NCBI GenBank assembly: GCA_004352715.1
Contig: SCFE01000074.1
Span: 208,150 to 272,149, forward strand
From: Hofstenia miamia
Taxonomy: Eukaryota > Xenacoelomorpha > Acoela
Reading direction: 5' to 3'
DNA: 64,000 bases
In this document: in pieces, positions 49,201 to 55,194 of the stretch
Layout of the letters: every line of letters begins with the position of its first letter
Numbering within the stretch: position 1 is the stretch's first letter
Made by a program: the position numbers and the translations under genes
Notes under the pieces: generated by a model
Told to the model about the DNA's origin: nothing
The model's input: only the letters and a program-made list of their open reading frames with translations
Databases searched by the model: none

Positions 49201-50448
49201 TATAACTGATAAAAATATGATAGATAGCAGTTTTTAATTAGTTATTAGAGACTGATTATTTTCTATATAATTACGAACATGGATATTCATGAGGTAGTGA
49301 CTAATTAAATTTAATATCTATATTTAGAAGAATGTGATTGTCTAAAAAAAAGTGTCAAGTTTAATTTATGATTGTTGTCACTAATATTCGATTTTAAGAC
49401 TCATTAAAAATCACTATTAAAAAATTATCCAAAATCTTAAAATTGACACGAACCCTTAAGCCTGCTTGCAACCCGATTCACTACAAGGGAATTTACTTAG
49501 TACAGTTTAAATATATATGCATATATATACATGTATATATACATACATATATATATTATATATATGTATATATACATTATTTTTATAAAATGTGAATCAA
49601 AAATGCTTCTGTAAAATTGAGAAAATTGGTTTGTTTTAAGTCAATTCATATTGTAAATCAAAATGCATGTATTTATGCAGTAGAAAATTTCAAAATCTAA
49701 TTCTCAAATATTTTAGGGCAAGGCAATCGATGTCTTAGTTTTGCATTATCACATGTCTCACGTAGATATCATTGTGAAAACTACTGCGAGCGATGCCGTG
49801 CAAATCCATGAAGCTTCTGAACTGCTCAACGATGTAGCGCGACTAGTCGAAGCACTTTATTGTGATTCGTTTTGTGGAATGGCGTTTACACGTGAAGTTT
49901 TAAGTGCAGCTGAACTCAAAAGTGGCCGCATAGATGGTTGGTGTTATGATCCCAAAACTTTGGTGTCCACTCTTATCAGGAAAGATACTCTTCTGCTGAA
50001 CCCTCGAACTGAGGTCGTTGAAAGGTTTGGGGAAGTTACTTGTTTTGGAGGAATTCCAACCACATCATCAGGACTGGATATGGCTGCAGAAAAACTTGAT
50101 CGCTGGGCAATTCGTGAAGTTTGCAGACTCTTAGACCGTAAAGACCCGTTGGGTTTAGACTGGTGTATGCTGGCTATAACATTAAATTTGGGGGAAATTG
50201 TGCCAAACTTGCACAAACTACGAAGCGAAGGCTCAGTCAGCCCAACTAGCCGTGTGTTATCTGAATGGATGTCGGGTGCAGAGCAAAGTGGAAAAACTGT
50301 TGCAGAGTTTATCACACACTTGCAGCAACTTGGGCGGGAAGATGCAGCTATTGTAGTAATGGAAGCTACACCTTTATTTGTGATTAGTAAATCAATTGAT
50401 ATGCAACTTTTTTCACGAGGTGACGCAAAATTCGATCAGAGTCCTTGA
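16496..50448 (+). CDS. DAPK1: Death-associated protein kinase (DAPK1-type), 3' fourteen exons
   Basis: DAPK1-type proteins are Ca2+/calmodulin-regulated serine/threonine kinases acting in cell death, autophagy and cytoskeletal control. They carry ankyrin repeats, a Roc-COR GTPase-like region and a C-terminal death domain. Here the chain joins 16496-16693, 18988-19086, 25543-25678, 27241-27395, 31007-31210, 33028-33105, 34518-34681, 35532-35659, 41082-41276, 41347-41511, 42790-42926, 42972-43118, 44666-45124 and 49717-50448. All introns are GT-AG. The total is 2997 nt, or 998 residues plus stop, close to the comparable part of the human protein. Block after block is co-linear with human DAPK1. 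The kinase exons are not in the window, as far as I can see. The orthology call is inference from domain order and resemblance I recall, not a database search. Confidence 0.9.
16694..18987. other. DAPK intron, 2.3 kb
   Basis: It contains the foldback element at 17947-18143. The remainder is AT-rich without recognisable features apart from runs such as aaaaatccataat (17520-17590). Confidence 0.7.
17947..18143. mobile_element. Foldback MITE, ~197 bp, in DAPK intron
   Basis: The two halves are inverted copies. The left arm starts ccatggatttctataac and the right arm ends gttatagaaatccatgg, with an inner pair accaaagcaggctgaa / ttcagcctgctttggt. The arms are about 75 bp with a few mismatches. The pentamer cacta directly flanks both sides (17942-17946 and 18144-18148) as a likely target duplication. 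There is no coding content. Confidence 0.75.
18988..19086 (+). CDS. DAPK1: DAPK exon 2: one ankyrin repeat
   Basis: 99 nt encode exactly one 33-residue repeat (EDETALHVSARYGHRNIVKL and on to IRDK), phase 0 at both ends, acceptor attttag and donor gttagt. The ALHVAARYGH-type core corresponds to the matching human DAPK1 repeat. Confidence 0.92.
20427..20582. repeat. (TA)n tract with 95-N assembly gap
   Basis: TA repeats flank both sides of the N run at 20456-20550. Confidence 0.9.
20583..20668. repeat. 11-bp perfect inverted repeat spanning 86 nt
   Basis: gtagcatcggt at 20583-20593 is the exact complement of accgatgctac at 20658-20668. Between them lies ggtttcgagtc, resembling a tRNA B-box, but the spacing does not allow a tRNA fold. 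It may be the end of a SINE or another element. The following 300 bp are unusually GC-rich for this region (to about 21040). Confidence 0.35.
21359..21404. repeat. (TA)n microsatellite
   Basis: Alternating TA with one ATTTA interruption. Confidence 0.9.
21543..21901. mobile_element. hAT MITE with GC-rich ends, 359 bp
   Basis: An exact 8-bp duplication tcttcact flanks the element (21535-21542 and 21902-21909), the hAT signature. The ends are inverted (gtgtgcgcgg / ccgcgcacac), and the subterminal parts are packed with gcaccgca/ccgcacc repeats, making a sharp GC island in AT-rich intron. The middle third is AT-rich. No coding capacity. Confidence 0.85.
22220..22478. mobile_element. hAT-like MITE, 259 bp
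   Basis: The left end cagtggcgtac and right end gtacgcctctg form a terminal inverted repeat with one mismatch. The flanking octamers gcaataag and gcaataaa differ at one base, fitting an 8-bp hAT target duplication. The same right-end motif (gcgacgcctctg) reappears beside the gap at 47148-47177. Confidence 0.8.
22615..23436 (+). mobile_element. mariner transposon remnant
   Basis: Terminal repeats aggggttttggaaaag (22615) and cttttccaaaacccct (ending 23436) are perfect complements, with TA next to the left end. The plus strand encodes decayed mariner transposase pieces: FNCGDCDVYDKGFPGRPHLQ (the DVxDxxRSGRP region), a VPHKLS block (the WVPHxLS motif), PPYSPDIASSDYYLF in a shifted frame (final catalytic D) and VGKTFNSGYDVNKAI. 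The middle catalytic region is deleted and frames shift, so it is dead. Confidence 0.8.
24755..24990 (+). pseudogene. Penelope-like reverse transcriptase remnant
   Basis: One frame reads RYIDDIFEILGD at about 24767-24802, then EFEKRNKVTFLDT after a stop. The RY-DDIF core, followed about 40 residues later by an (I/V)xFLDT block, is typical of Penelope-like reverse transcriptases. Internal stops and the short length mark it as a relic. Other RT families cannot be excluded. Confidence 0.4.
25543..25678 (+). CDS. DAPK1: DAPK exon 3: ankyrin repeats
   Basis: 136 nt, enters in phase 0 and leaves after one base of a glycine codon. HGETPLHCCVWHGYHKIAEI and then DGESPLICASVRG give one full and one half repeat, matching the human ETPLHCAAWHGYYSVAKAL and EGETPLLTASARG blocks. 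Acceptor gtttagc places the first codon at cat. Donor gtaaat. Confidence 0.92.
25679..27240. other. DAPK intron, 1.6 kb
   Basis: AT-rich. A TA tract lies at 26889-26931, symmetrically flanked by aatactgt and acagtatt, so the whole 26883-26938 segment is a palindrome. No other feature. Confidence 0.7.
26883..26938. repeat. (TA)n palindrome
   Basis: aatactgt on the left and acagtatt on the right are complements enclosing about 40 bases of TA repeat, giving a perfect self-complementary unit. Confidence 0.85.
27241..27395 (+). CDS. DAPK1: DAPK exon 4: ankyrin repeats
   Basis: 155 nt. The first two bases complete the glycine of exon 3 (RG then YLEIVMCLIRFGAPIDIADK), and it ends in phase 0 after CNVNLK with donor gtagat. 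CTSVHLACRRHHVAIVEF is the next repeat, matching the human block HIALHLAVRRCQMEVIKTL. Confidence 0.92.
27396..31006. other. DAPK intron, 3.6 kb
   Basis: 27396-29040 and 30315-31006 hold nothing recognised. A LINE remnant occupies about 29050-30315. Confidence 0.7.
29050..30315 (+). mobile_element. Degenerate LINE (non-LTR retrotransposon) remnant
   Basis: Across several frames the plus strand shows RT blocks: WPLNPNEVRGISVVPL near 29160-29210 (the NYRPISLL position), then DFSKAFDHVPKKQVINKF near 29396-29450 (the catalytic D block), and a C-terminal stretch from 29752 including YGISIY and NSFSRIMSNELHPF. The 3' end carries aacttacttacttac, a CTTA-type microsatellite tail. Stops and frameshifts are numerous. 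It looks CR1/jockey-like, but the family is not resolved. Confidence 0.6.
31007..31210 (+). CDS. DAPK1: DAPK exon 5: two ankyrin repeats
   Basis: 204 nt, phase 0 on both sides, 68 residues. NGESPLHTTARLGLIALLPP and then ESPLHLAARRGHLEVIRYL give two repeats, matching human NTPLHVACKDGN and RTPLHLAANNGILDVVRYL. Acceptor ttttag and donor gtaaga are both strong. Confidence 0.92.
31211..33027. other. DAPK intron, 1.8 kb
   Basis: AT-rich. No gene or element recognised on either strand. Confidence 0.7.
33028..33105 (+). CDS. DAPK1: DAPK exon 6: capping ankyrin half-repeat
   Basis: 78 nt, 26 residues in phase 0: TGSTAEQLAESEGHDEIVEL and LQRLRL. It matches the human GKTAEDLARSEQHEHVAGL segment that closes the ankyrin array before the Roc region. 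Acceptor tatttag, donor gtaaaa. Confidence 0.9.
33106..34517. other. DAPK intron, 1.4 kb
   Basis: AT-rich. Nothing recognised. Confidence 0.7.
34518..34681 (+). CDS. DAPK1: DAPK exon 7: P-loop of the Roc GTPase region
   Basis: 164 nt, enters in phase 0 and leaves with two bases of a codon. After the linker EKSREHLINELKPIEG comes VKLKILGDSSTGKTCLIESL, a strand followed by a Walker A motif (GDSSTGKT) and then CGYIKGLIRYSFS. Human DAPK1 has IKLKLFGHSGSGKTTLVESL here. The P-loop lysine and threonine are kept, so nucleotide binding is plausible (inference). Acceptor tttttag, donor gttatt. Confidence 0.93.
34682..35531. other. DAPK intron, 0.85 kb
   Basis: Contains a purine/G-rich patch at 35100-35300 with repeated ggggca and gagcag motifs. 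No element or gene identified. Confidence 0.6.
35532..35659 (+). CDS. DAPK1: DAPK exon 8: Roc linker
   Basis: 128 nt. I chose the acceptor gatttag at 35531 because the upstream candidates give stops in this frame, and because joining to exon 7 yields SFSSLSS, like the human RPRLSSTN. The exon continues KKVVETPPDHHKSSPVIG and ends VGIEIGNFTIS plus one base of glycine. The segment between the P-loop and the Switch-like WEFSG is about 30 residues shorter than I recall for human DAPK1. Confidence 0.8.
35716..35982. repeat. TA tract and 105-N gap with duplicated flank
   Basis: gtaggtacataatgtaatat and about 30 further bases before the TA tract (from 35716) recur right after the N run at 35794-35898 (from 35899), ending in another TA tract. 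The same short locus is probably represented twice around the gap. Confidence 0.75.
36345..36480 (+). pseudogene. Possible LINE reverse transcriptase relic
   Basis: One frame reads YVNDFRIMQCADDTSMYTY. YVNDxx...(C/F/Y)ADDTSMY is the RT catalytic motif of many non-LTR elements, but the spacing between YVND and ADD is shorter than usual and no other RT block is visible nearby. Treat as a relic or a coincidence. Confidence 0.35.
38663..40724. mobile_element. Harbinger-like TIR element with internal inverted repeats
   Basis: The left end agcccatgctacacgaac and right end gttcgagtagcatgggct are inverted repeats with one mismatch. The trinucleotide tta flanks both (38660-38662 and 40725-40727), as expected for PIF/Harbinger-type insertion. 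Inside, the block ctacacgaac followed by acttttgtcgcc-like sequence occurs about six times forward (near 38671, 38800, 38857, 40471, 40530, 40661) and twice inverted (near 38905 and 40710). 874 N (39446-40319) hide the centre, which may hold a transposase or only TA repeats. Confidence 0.7.
41082..41276 (+). CDS. DAPK1: DAPK exon 9: Roc Switch region
   Basis: 195 nt. The acceptor is tcatag at 41081. Joining to exon 8 gives SGAGEYSIWEFSGDPRFYPL, matching human NGVGDFSVWEFSGNPVYF, the DxxG-equivalent Switch II. Then AIHVIVVRASDVLDDQLRQA and YWVNLIRYKF follow. It leaves in phase 1 at cgtaaga. Confidence 0.92.
41347..41511 (+). CDS. DAPK1: DAPK exon 10: Roc G4 region
   Basis: 165 nt. The codon split with exon 9 gives R, then FGGVCRLRPKIIIVASHADR. 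SHAD corresponds to the THAD guanine-specificity motif of human DAPK1. It continues with STLRDKYGHLVDIE and ends in phase 1 at gtattc. The intron before it is only 70 nt (41277-41346). Confidence 0.92.
41512..42789. other. DAPK intron, 1.3 kb
   Basis: Contains a LINE 3'-end relic (42395-42660). A paired tgacgtcataatggggctgacgtca lies at about 42049-42073, with no evident role. The remainder is unassigned. Confidence 0.65.
42395..42660 (+). pseudogene. LINE ORF2 C-terminal relic
   Basis: A frame reads EEDIERLRKSNIVFPVAVGA and then LVARSKNYNRPLEEF before a stop. ExxRLW...VPVVIGALG is the conserved C-terminal block of a common non-LTR element type. Further on, LVETGVASM precedes a short AT/ATA tail. 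It is a distant relative of the fragments at 1187-1500 and 4351-4664. Confidence 0.55.
42790..42926 (+). CDS. DAPK1: DAPK exon 11: end of Roc, start of COR-like region
   Basis: 137 nt. With the split codon it reads ENVHVLDSRVSQSKEIKQFK, then LHLNHIRLQITKNFPPANLL. Human DAPK1 has NKLFVLDAGASGSKDMKVLR and NHLQEIRSQI here. It ends in phase 0 at cag before a 45-nt intron. Confidence 0.92.
42972..43118 (+). CDS. DAPK1: DAPK exon 12: COR-like region
   Basis: 147 nt, phase 0 throughout, 49 residues: ALVHWRKSLAKLPVISWKKF and then LQLHQIRAYLFLIGE. It matches human SWRKLNGPNQLMSLQQFV and LRRIAQQLHSTGE. The intron before it is gtagtttcat...cttag, 45 nt, with a pyrimidine-rich end. If kept, it would read in frame to a TAG at its last three bases. 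Confidence 0.9.
43146..43225. repeat. (TA)n microsatellite, 80 bp
   Basis: Uninterrupted TA repeat. Confidence 0.95.
43746..44256. mobile_element. hAT-like element, right part, next to a gap
   Basis: Several inverted gatcggccgatt-like blocks (43764-43830 and 44180-44240) lead to an end reading ggttcatcccta, whose complement tagggatgaacc is a familiar hAT-type terminus. The other end presumably lies in the N gap ending at 43745. No transposase similarity is visible between. Confidence 0.45.
44480..44640 (+). mobile_element. SINE or RTE-type 3' end
   Basis: A C-rich run next to the gap is followed by accatgcaaagtttggtgac, then cgcccagtagtttaggcgtg, a stretch with acatacagacgacaattca, and an AT-rich tail. 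This succession (catgcaaatttggt..., cagtagtttag..., acatacagac) is typical of RTE-mobilised 3' ends in animals. The assignment is from motif memory only. Confidence 0.4.
44666..45124 (+). CDS. DAPK1: DAPK exon 13: COR-like region
   Basis: 459 nt, 153 residues, phase 0 on both sides. It begins IHSFKCDLLVEAVFLDVAWL (human VQDVLLLDPRWL). It runs through LFPHVEAWQMLQLFVALDL, the acidic stretch VDWDMDPNTTKCNAFRVRPV, and KGVFAKVLLYLRQLF (human CGIFHKVQVNLCRWI), and ends FDVWCDGAHLQ (human IRLWVNGCKLA). Acceptor tttag, donor gtatta. This is the largest internal exon, with balanced codons and no stops. Confidence 0.93.
45455..46252. mobile_element. piggyBac-type MITE, 798 bp
   Basis: TTAA flanks both ends (45451-45454 and 46253-46256). 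The left end is ctctttaatacc and the right-end complement ccctgtaatgcg, the C(C/T)CT start typical of piggyBac ends. Inside, gcaaatttgcaactccgggc near 45814 is mirrored by an inverted relative near 46117-46146, and a tcgcaaatttgcaatttcag block lies near the left end. No transposase frame is present. Confidence 0.7.
46930..47177. mobile_element. C-rich hAT-like end with 180-N gap
   Basis: Poly-C on both sides of the N run (46968-47147) leads to gcgacgcctctg, the same type of right end as the MITE at 22220-22478. A matching left end is not visible, so only the right terminus is supported. Confidence 0.4.
49511..49575. repeat. Imperfect TA/TG/CA tract
   Basis: Alternating purine-pyrimidine run of TATATA units broken by TG and CA. 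Confidence 0.85.
49717..50448 (+). CDS. DAPK1: DAPK exon 14: C-terminal region with death domain and stop
   Basis: 732 nt, 243 residues plus TGA. It begins GKAIDVLVLHYHMSHVDIIV, directly continuing exon 13 (human RGAELLVLLVNHGQGIEVQV). Residues about 125-216 of the exon form the death domain: DRWAIREVCRLLDRKDPLGL, DWCMLAITLNL, then LSEWMSGAEQSGKTVAEF and LQQLGREDAA, matching human KLSRLLDPPDPLGKDWCLLA and LRELGRRDAADFLL. Death domains bind partner death domains and, in DAPK, substrates such as ERK. After it only about 27 residues remain, shorter than the serine-rich tail I recall in vertebrates. No clear AATAAA was found close behind the stop. Confidence 0.95.
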   Translation, partial: GKAIDVLVLHYHMSHVDIIVKTTASDAVQIHEASELLNDVARLVEALYCDSFCGMAFTREVLSAAELKSGRIDGWCYDPKTLVSTLIRKDTLLLNPRTEVVERFGEVTCFGGIPTTSSGLDMAAEKLDRWAIREVCRLLDRKDPLGLDWCMLAITLNLGEIVPNLHKLRSEGSVSPTSRVLSEWMSGAEQSGKTVAEFITHLQQLGREDAAIVVMEATPLFVISKSIDMQLFSRGDAKFDQSP

Positions 50449-50654
50449 GCGAATTAAGGTAAACTTCGAGAAAGGCCTTAAATTATTTTTACTTGCCATT
50501 TTATTGGTTTTAAAAAATTCATTTAAATTATTTGTAAATTTTATACACTAGAATATAGGATTTTGTACATGAATCTTTTTTATTATTATATATATTTTAA
50601 GTTATTTTATCGAATATATTATAGTAAAATTAAGTTATATATACCCCTTTAGTA
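50449..50654. other. DAPK 3' UTR / downstream
   Basis: AT-rich sequence after the stop, without a canonical poly(A) signal that I can see. The UTR may extend into the hAT element or use a variant signal. Confidence 0.4.
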
Positions 50655-52076
50655 GAGATGGGATCCGGGTAGTGAATTGAATCTACCGGATACCTGATAA
50701 TTCCGAATAGTTGGACTGCCGGATACCCGATAATATATTGTCCAATTATTACTATGGAAACCAGAAATATGACTTCAAAAAAAAACAAAATATGAGCTTA
50801 TTTTTATGACAAATATAACGGAATTTAGTTAAGCATGCCCTAAAATATGGCCATCCATTTTTCAAAAGGATCCACTTAAGCAATATGAAACGTTTTTCTA
50901 TTACTGAGAACAACATCTATAACAAATACAAGAACACATATTAATAAGTCAATTATTTAAAGCAACTACTTCACTAAATTATAATACAAGCACATAAATT
51001 TCCGTATATTACTGTGGTTGAGATCTCTGTCATAGGCTAAGAGTTTTCTCATCATAGAAATACATCATTCAACTGCAACCGATGTTGCTTGATTAAATGT
51101 CCCTCCGGTTCCCTTCTACTATAGAAATGAAACCGGTATTTTATAACCGTGACTTGATGTAAGTGATTATTTTACAGGTATCATTTCCAAGATCAAGGGT
51201 AGTAGTAATATCATCATCTGGTGGAATTTCAACTTTGTCAAACATTGAAAAACTTTGATTGTTTATTATTGCAGCCTTAATTGAAGCAATTAGATTGTCA
51301 ACCCTTATATATTTTGCTTGAATATGCATGGCACAGTTCTGTAACGCGTGTGCCTTGAAAAATCCATGAAATAATAATGCATATAGTTCCCTTAATATTT
51401 TTTCAGCTGCCAGCATACATGGCCAATCCTAGAAACGCGTCGACCAGTGAGTCAGGACCGGTCAACGATTAGTTAACAATTAAACTTCCGGGGCGGGGGT
51501 TAGACCAGGAAGTATATTAATTGAAATTGAATGAATATATATATTTTAGTTCAAATGGTTTAAAGCAGTCACAATCCAGCATTAATTTTTAAATTTTTTT
51601 CTTATTTTTATTGAAAGTATACCAAGATATGACTTTTATGACATTTCAGCCACAAATATGACCGTATTTTTCAAAAAAGAAAAATAAGACTTTTTATGAC
51701 TTTATAATTGTCTATTTAACTGCACCCGATATCTGAAAACCATTTAATTTTAAACATACTGCAAAATAGACCAACAGAAGAAAATATGACTTTTATTACT
51801 TTTGGTTTCCCTAATTATTAAAGAAGAACAACCTCATTTCTCAATTAAATATTAAATAGACTACGTCCTAATATTTCAGAAAAACTTGTTTTGTTGCATG
51901 ACAATTTCTATATCTTTAAAAAAATATATCTTTTTCCTCGAAAATCCCAATTTTAAATCAAGTTTTATCTCAGAATATATTATCCGATAAAATACGGTAA
52001 ATAAGTTAAATTTTACCGGTATCCGGATCCGGGTTGTGTAATTGCCGATTTTACCAAATTCTGGCAAATACCTAAT
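50655..52076 (-). mobile_element. hAT transposon remnant, 1.4 kb
   Basis: An exact 8-bp duplication ctttagta flanks the element (50647-50654 and 52077-52084). Both ends contain gatccggg/ccggatac repeats in mixed orientation. The minus strand holds a hAT transposase-like piece at 51141-51490: TRF, a stop and then DWPCMLAAEKI, followed by IKAAIINNQSF and KIITYIKSRL. This resembles the TRWGTWL...A...Y and IKxYIxxRL region of hAT/KRAB-like transposases. It is truncated and carries at least one stop. Confidence 0.65.
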
Positions 52077-52789
52077 CTTTAGTAACTGGGTTTACACACT
52101 TATATTCATTGTTGCAACCCATAATTTGCTACTGTTAACCCAATAAATTCTTACTATTGGAAATCTATCATTAGTTTCGAAAACTCCTAAAATTTCATTG
52201 AAGATTCTTCAGTAAAGATTTAATGTAAGGAGAATTTTAATATTTTTAAAAAATATAAATTGGATTTAAGTGTAAATTTTGAAATAATATTCTATTTTTA
52301 GGGGCCGTATTTGATTTGTTCTATCATACTGGGGTATTCTAACATTACTGTCGTCATTTACCGTTTTTCAATTTGTCTACAAAGTAGCTCTTAGTCAACA
52401 CTTTTGGTCATACCAAACAATAATTGACCTGTTCAATATTTAATACTAAGAACCATAGTATTCAGGTCTGATAGGTATTCCAGTGGAAAGGGTTTACGTG
52501 TAGGCTGCTATTTCACCACTGAAAGAGCCCATTTATTACTTTAATAAGTGAGTATGCATGAATTATTCAGGTTGCTTTTCGTCAATGAATTTGAGAGAAT
52601 ATGATGTATTGGAACAATAAAAAATTTTAAGCAACTGTTTCATGAAAGATGAAATTGAAATTGTGTTGAGTACGTCGCCAAACTAAACTTTATTTAACCA
52701 AATTAACTGAATTTTAGAATGTATGTATTGAGACAGTTCCTAAATGCTTTTATTGAAATCATTATCTTTTCCATGATAATATTGAATTG

Positions 52790-53830
52790 TTTGTAAAAAA
52801 ATAAGTAATAAGTCAAATGTAATTGCCAAATATCTAAAATTATCTAAAATTGACTTCTATTATTATTTGGTTACCATTGGAATTTACTATACAAAATTGA
52901 GTTACTACGCAGCTTGAGTAAGGCAAAACATTGTGATAATTGAATGCAATTGTTTTCAATATTTTATCCAGATTTTCAATAGACTTGTTTGAAGAATATA
53001 ACATTATTATTTAATCTGCATATTGAATAACATGCCAGTTTTTATACATAATTAAATCTTTAACTTACAGTGAAAAACGAGTATTTTAAGTGTTCCTTTA
53101 TAGTACATATTTTGAACATGTTTGATTTCAAGTTTTTCTTTACGTAAATAGTTAATAAATAATGGAAATTTGAACTACTCAAGTAAAAATCTATCGTTTT
53201 AGAACAATCGATACAAACAATTGCTATACATTCGTTATTGTCAAAAATATTTTCGTCTTTTTTAAGTAGTACATAATAAGCATTAGTTGATGCGTACTTG
53301 CAAAAACTGGAGTACTAGAATAAAGATCATTATGTTTATGTAAGTGCTCATCTATTTGAGTAGCTAGTAGTCGTTGACATACCTTGTTAACGGAGGATGT
53401 TACCGGGATTGGTATGTAAATCTCAATTTTTTAGAATCACAGACTGGAATGATGCTAGCCAGGTTCAGTTGTCCATGAAAATTTTTAAACATCGAAATAT
53501 ACTTTGTTCATTTGAAGATTTGTTTTTTAAGCCCTTAATATATCTAATAATTTCACAAGTACTAAATCTGAAAAAGACATAAATAATTTCGTTTTATGGA
53601 AGGCTTACTTTGATGGACTCCTTTTTTCTTGTTTCTTTAATATGATTCAAAAAATTAAATTAAGAATATTGGAGTTTCTTCTATGTCCTGCAATATTTTT
53701 CCCATCGAATTCGATGGTTTGAATTTTTGTACATTTTCGTCTGTCTTTTACTTAGAAGTTTTTTTGTAAACACCGCATTGTTAACTAGTATTTTCGCTTG
53801 CCAATTGCAGACGTTTGATTCAGTCTATAT
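52790..53830 (-). mobile_element. Degenerate LINE remnant, minus strand
   Basis: Reading the minus strand from high to low coordinates in changing frames gives: an RT-upstream basic stretch near 53800, PIPVTSSVNKVCQRLLATQI and DEHLHKHNDLYSS near 53270-53410 (the PISVLP-xSKxxER block), FDNNECIAIVCIDCSKTIDF near 53200, and QYADxIIMLYSSNKSIENL near 52960 (YADD with the second D lost). Block order and spacing fit non-LTR RT. Many stops and frameshifts. Confidence 0.6.
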
Positions 53831-54069
53831 GATGTGTTTATGAATTCTTGGACTTTCTATTTGTACGTCATGAAATTTCAACCTACGAACGTTCAAACAC
53901 ATTATGATAAATGCAGTCTATGGTTTTAGTTAAAGGGCATTATAAATTAAATTCGTTAAAATGCATGGAAGAGCTTGCATTTTCAGGACATTTGAAATAT
54001 AATTGTTCAACTGATTTTTAATATTAATTGCATACAAAAACACTATATATCACTCATAGAAACAATCTG
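53831..54069. other. 3' flank of the G-gamma gene
   Basis: AT-rich, no other feature. It would contain the 3' UTR of the minus-strand gene. Confidence 0.4.
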
Positions 54070-54303
54070 TTACTTATTGGAAATGCAGCAGATAGATTTT
54101 TGATTGGTATAGGGATTTTCTTCTTTCAGAGGCCCAACAACCAAAGGATCGTCAGGTTGCATTGCTTCACAGAAGTCCTTCAAATTTTTAGAGCTGACAC
54201 TGATAGGAACTCTCTCAATACTAAGGTGGCTCTTTAATTCGCTAATTTCCTTCTGCAGTCTTTCTTCTTGTGTCATGTGTTCATATTGAAAGCGCGGATC
54301 CAT
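54070..54303 (-). CDS. Heterotrimeric G-protein gamma subunit
   Basis: G-gamma pairs with G-beta and anchors the dimer to the membrane through a prenylated C-terminal cysteine. 77 residues plus TAA, the usual family size. The start MDPRFQYEHMTQEERLQKEI resembles the MDP start of insect Ggamma30A. The helix ELKSHLSIERVPISVSSKNL is followed by the diagnostic FCEAMQPDDPLVVGPLKEEN and NPYTNQKS (family pattern: YCE...DPL..P...NP(F/W)). The end is ICCISNK. CCIS would be a farnesyl-type CaaX box, but it is followed by N and K, so prenylation as written is doubtful. A possible donor aa|gtaaca overlaps the stop, so a further exon is an alternative. An acceptor-like aacag lies 7 bases upstream of the ATG (5' UTR intron possible). 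Confidence 0.8.
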   Translation of the reverse strand: MDPRFQYEHMTQEERLQKEISELKSHLSIERVPISVSSKNLKDFCEAMQPDDPLVVGPLKEENPYTNQKSICCISNK

Positions 54304-55194
54304 CAGCCGCTGTTTACTACGATGTAATATAGTGTTATATTAGCTGTTCAAACGAAATTGTTTACCATGCAAATACGTCTGGTTGAATATCTATGTTTGG
54401 ATGCAGGATGAGTGAAATTTTTAAACCGTATCAATTTAAGGCGTGTATAATTTCACAGTAAACAATTTAAAATACCTCCATTTGTACAACTAATCATTTT
54501 AAGGTGGTCTATGCTGGAGTACAAATCTAAAACTATTGACAGAATCTGTAGCAGTAATTATTTATATCCAGCACTCACTGTGATGTTTAAAAATGTTGTC
54601 TGTATAGCCACTACAACAATAAAGTTATAACTCACACTTTAAATAAATGCAGCATGTTGACACTTAAAGCAGCCATTGAAGACAACAATGTGTAAAGTTA
54701 ATGCAATATTTAAGCGCATTCCATTTATAACAGGCCACATAATCTCAATACTGCCTGAAAACTTTCAGCTGTGATTAGTACCACAAAGTGAAAAACAGGT
54801 ATTCTGGTCAAAAAAGCATATATATTAATAAAAATCTACTCCGTTTTGGTTGCAGCAACGCTTATCTTGATTCTGCGAACAACAAGCACTGCAGTGACGT
54901 TAAATGGCAATATCTTTAGTAAATCCAAAGCAATTAGTTTTAAGAATTTATGAAATTTATATCATTTTCTAATCCATTATACCACAAATAATACTACCAA
55001 ATACCTACACATATTATAAAAGAATACTTTAGATTCAGGAAACATCACTATATTCCACAGCGGCATAAGACTGCATGCAGCAAATGAATACACACAAGAC
55101 AATGTGCATGCTCAAAAAATGTTTATCATCCGCTTGAACTATTTCGTATAATAAATAAAAGATTGAAAAAACAATAATTCCTTTTTTTAAATAA
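54304..55194. other. Upstream flank of G-gamma
   Basis: AT-rich. No promoter motif, exon or element that I can support. It includes scattered palindromic pieces only. Confidence 0.4.

Larger units (their letters stand above)
45125..49716. other. DAPK intron, 4.6 kb
   Basis: Holds the piggyBac-type MITE (45455-46252), a 180-N gap inside a C-rich hAT-like end (46968-47177) and an interrupted TA/TG tract (49511-49575). 47180-49510 contains nothing I can support. A candidate exon near 47963 was rejected. Confidence 0.7.

Noticed and set aside
49944-50315. 123-codon minus-strand frame
   Set aside because: Antisense shadow of the DAPK death-domain exon. No independent support.
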